A DNA stretch of 64,000 nt from assembly GCA_016223165.1 (NCBI GenBank), contig JACRPO010000009.1:1488001-1552000 (forward strand), in the 5' to 3' direction. Shown one piece after another: positions 62,838-64,000 of this stretch. The number at the start of each line of letters is the position of its first letter. The first letter of the stretch is position 1. The position numbers and the translations under genes are program-made. The notes under the pieces were generated by a model that was given only the letters and a program-made list of their open reading frames with translations, was not told the DNA's origin and searched no databases. This DNA comes from Burkholderiales bacterium (GTDB taxonomy: Bacteria; Pseudomonadota; Gammaproteobacteria; Burkholderiales; Burkholderiaceae_C).

Positions 62838-63992
62838 TCAGCCCGGCGCCGCTGGCCGCGCCGAAGGCGTGAACGCGTCCGAGAAGCAACGCTCCTCGCT
62901 CAGCCCGTGGCCGAGGAAGTCCGGCACCGCCGCCTGCACCATGCGCATCGAGCCGCAGGCGTAGACCTCGAACCCCGTGAGGTCGGGGTGGTCGGCGAGC
63001 AGGGCCTCGTGCACGTAGCCGCGCCGGCCGGTCCAGCTCGCGTCGTCGCCCGCCTCCGAGAGCACCGGCACGAAATGGAAGTTGGGGTGGGCCCGCTGCC
63101 ACGCCTCGACCTGGTCGAGCAGGTACAGGTCGCATCGCCGGCGCACGCCCCAGTACAGGTGCAGCGGCCGCCGCACGCCGCGGCGGAACGCCTCCTCGAG
63201 CATGCTCTTGATGGGCGCGAAGCCGGTGGCGCCGGCCAGCAGCAGCGCCGGCCGCTCGCTCGTGCTCAGCGTGAAGCGGCCGAGCGGCCCTTCGATGTCG
63301 AGCGCATCGCCCACGGCCATCTTCTCGAAGACATGCGTGGTGAAGCGGCCGCCGGGCATGCGGCGGATGTGCAGCTCGATGGTGTCGCCGGCCGTCGAAG
63401 GCGTTGTGGCGGGGTCGGCCGGCACGTTGGCGAAGGAGAAGGCGCGCTTGCTGCCGTCGCCCTGCACGATGTTGATGTACTGTCCGGCGATGAAGGGCAT
63501 GTGCTCGCCCTCGGGCAGGCGGATGAACACGCGCATGAGGTCGGTGGACAGCCGCTGCATCGACGTGACGAGCGCGCGCTGCCGGCGCATGGCGCTGCCG
63601 CCGGCCGCGGCCGCCTGGCTGGCCGTGTCGCCGGCCGCATCGCCGGACACATCGCCAGACATGAGCGAAGCGGTGCCCTCGACCTCGAGCTCCACGTCCT
63701 CCAGCGCCACGGCGCAGCACATCAGCGCCTGGCCGCGCGCGCGCATCGCGGCGGTGAGCGCGGCCTCCTGGAACGGCCCGGGCTCGACACGGCCGTGCAG
63801 CACCGTGCAGGCGCACAGGCCGCAGCCGCCGGCGCGGCAGTCGTAGGGCAGGGCGAGGCCGGCGCGCAGCCCCGCCTCGAGCAGTGTCTCGCCCGGCCGC
63901 GCCGCGATGCGCGCCGGCCCCGGGTGCATCGTCAGCTGCAACGGCTGCCCGGCGCCGCGCCGCGGCGGCAGCCACGGCATGAGCACGAGCAC
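62838..63992 (-). CDS. 2Fe-2S ferredoxin / FAD-NAD(P) oxidoreductase
   Basis: LPYDCRAGGCGLCACTVLHG 2Fe-2S motif, FIAGQYINIVQ and LLLAGATGFAPIKSMLEEA FNR-like motifs; start near window edge so may extend beyond. Confidence 0.9.
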   Translation of the reverse strand: MLVLMPWLPPRRGAGQPLQLTMHPGPARIAARPGETLLEAGLRAGLALPYDCRAGGCGLCACTVLHGRVEPGPFQEAALTAAMRARGQALMCCAVALEDVELEVEGTASLMSGDVSGDAAGDTASQAAAAGGSAMRRQRALVTSMQRLSTDLMRVFIRLPEGEHMPFIAGQYINIVQGDGSKRAFSFANVPADPATTPSTAGDTIELHIRRMPGGRFTTHVFEKMAVGDALDIEGPLGRFTLSTSERPALLLAGATGFAPIKSMLEEAFRRGVRRPLHLYWGVRRRCDLYLLDQVEAWQRAHPNFHFVPVLSEAGDDASWTGRRGYVHEALLADHPDLTGFEVYACGSMRMVQAAVPDFLGHGLSEERCFSDAFTPSARPAAPG

Positions 63993-64000
63993 GAGCGTGC

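Overview
High-GC betaproteobacterial (Burkholderiales-like, inferred from gene content) chromosomal segment. Most of it is housekeeping: DUF1631 protein (truncated at the left edge), mscL, petABC, sspAB, tRNA-Thr, DciA-like, M23 peptidases, secA, argJ, ugpBAEC-Q, a DUF3683/FAD-Fe-S oxidase and panE. No rRNA, CRISPR array, phage or IS element was seen. Points of most interest: (1) a tightly coupled minus-strand operon (about 44.6-51.8 kb) combining an ArsS-like radical SAM enzyme, a DUF547 protein, two TIGR04282/04283-type glycosyltransferases, a PhnD/E/C-like ABC transporter and a metallophosphoesterase; (2) an alpha/beta hydrolase, a membrane-embedded spermidine-synthase-like protein and a signal-peptide-bearing PCMT-like methyltransferase, lying between DciA/M23 and secA; (3) nine degenerate 14-bp tandem units forming the predicted leader of a lysR gene, most units carrying a start-codon-like ATG/GTG, next to a T-N11-A dyad; (4) a class-II FNR/DNR-type promoter before a universal stress protein and DNR-like regulator pair; (5) an orphan DNA methyltransferase whose predicted promoter spacer holds two GACGTC palindromes. 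All calls come from reading motifs and gene context; no database search was run.
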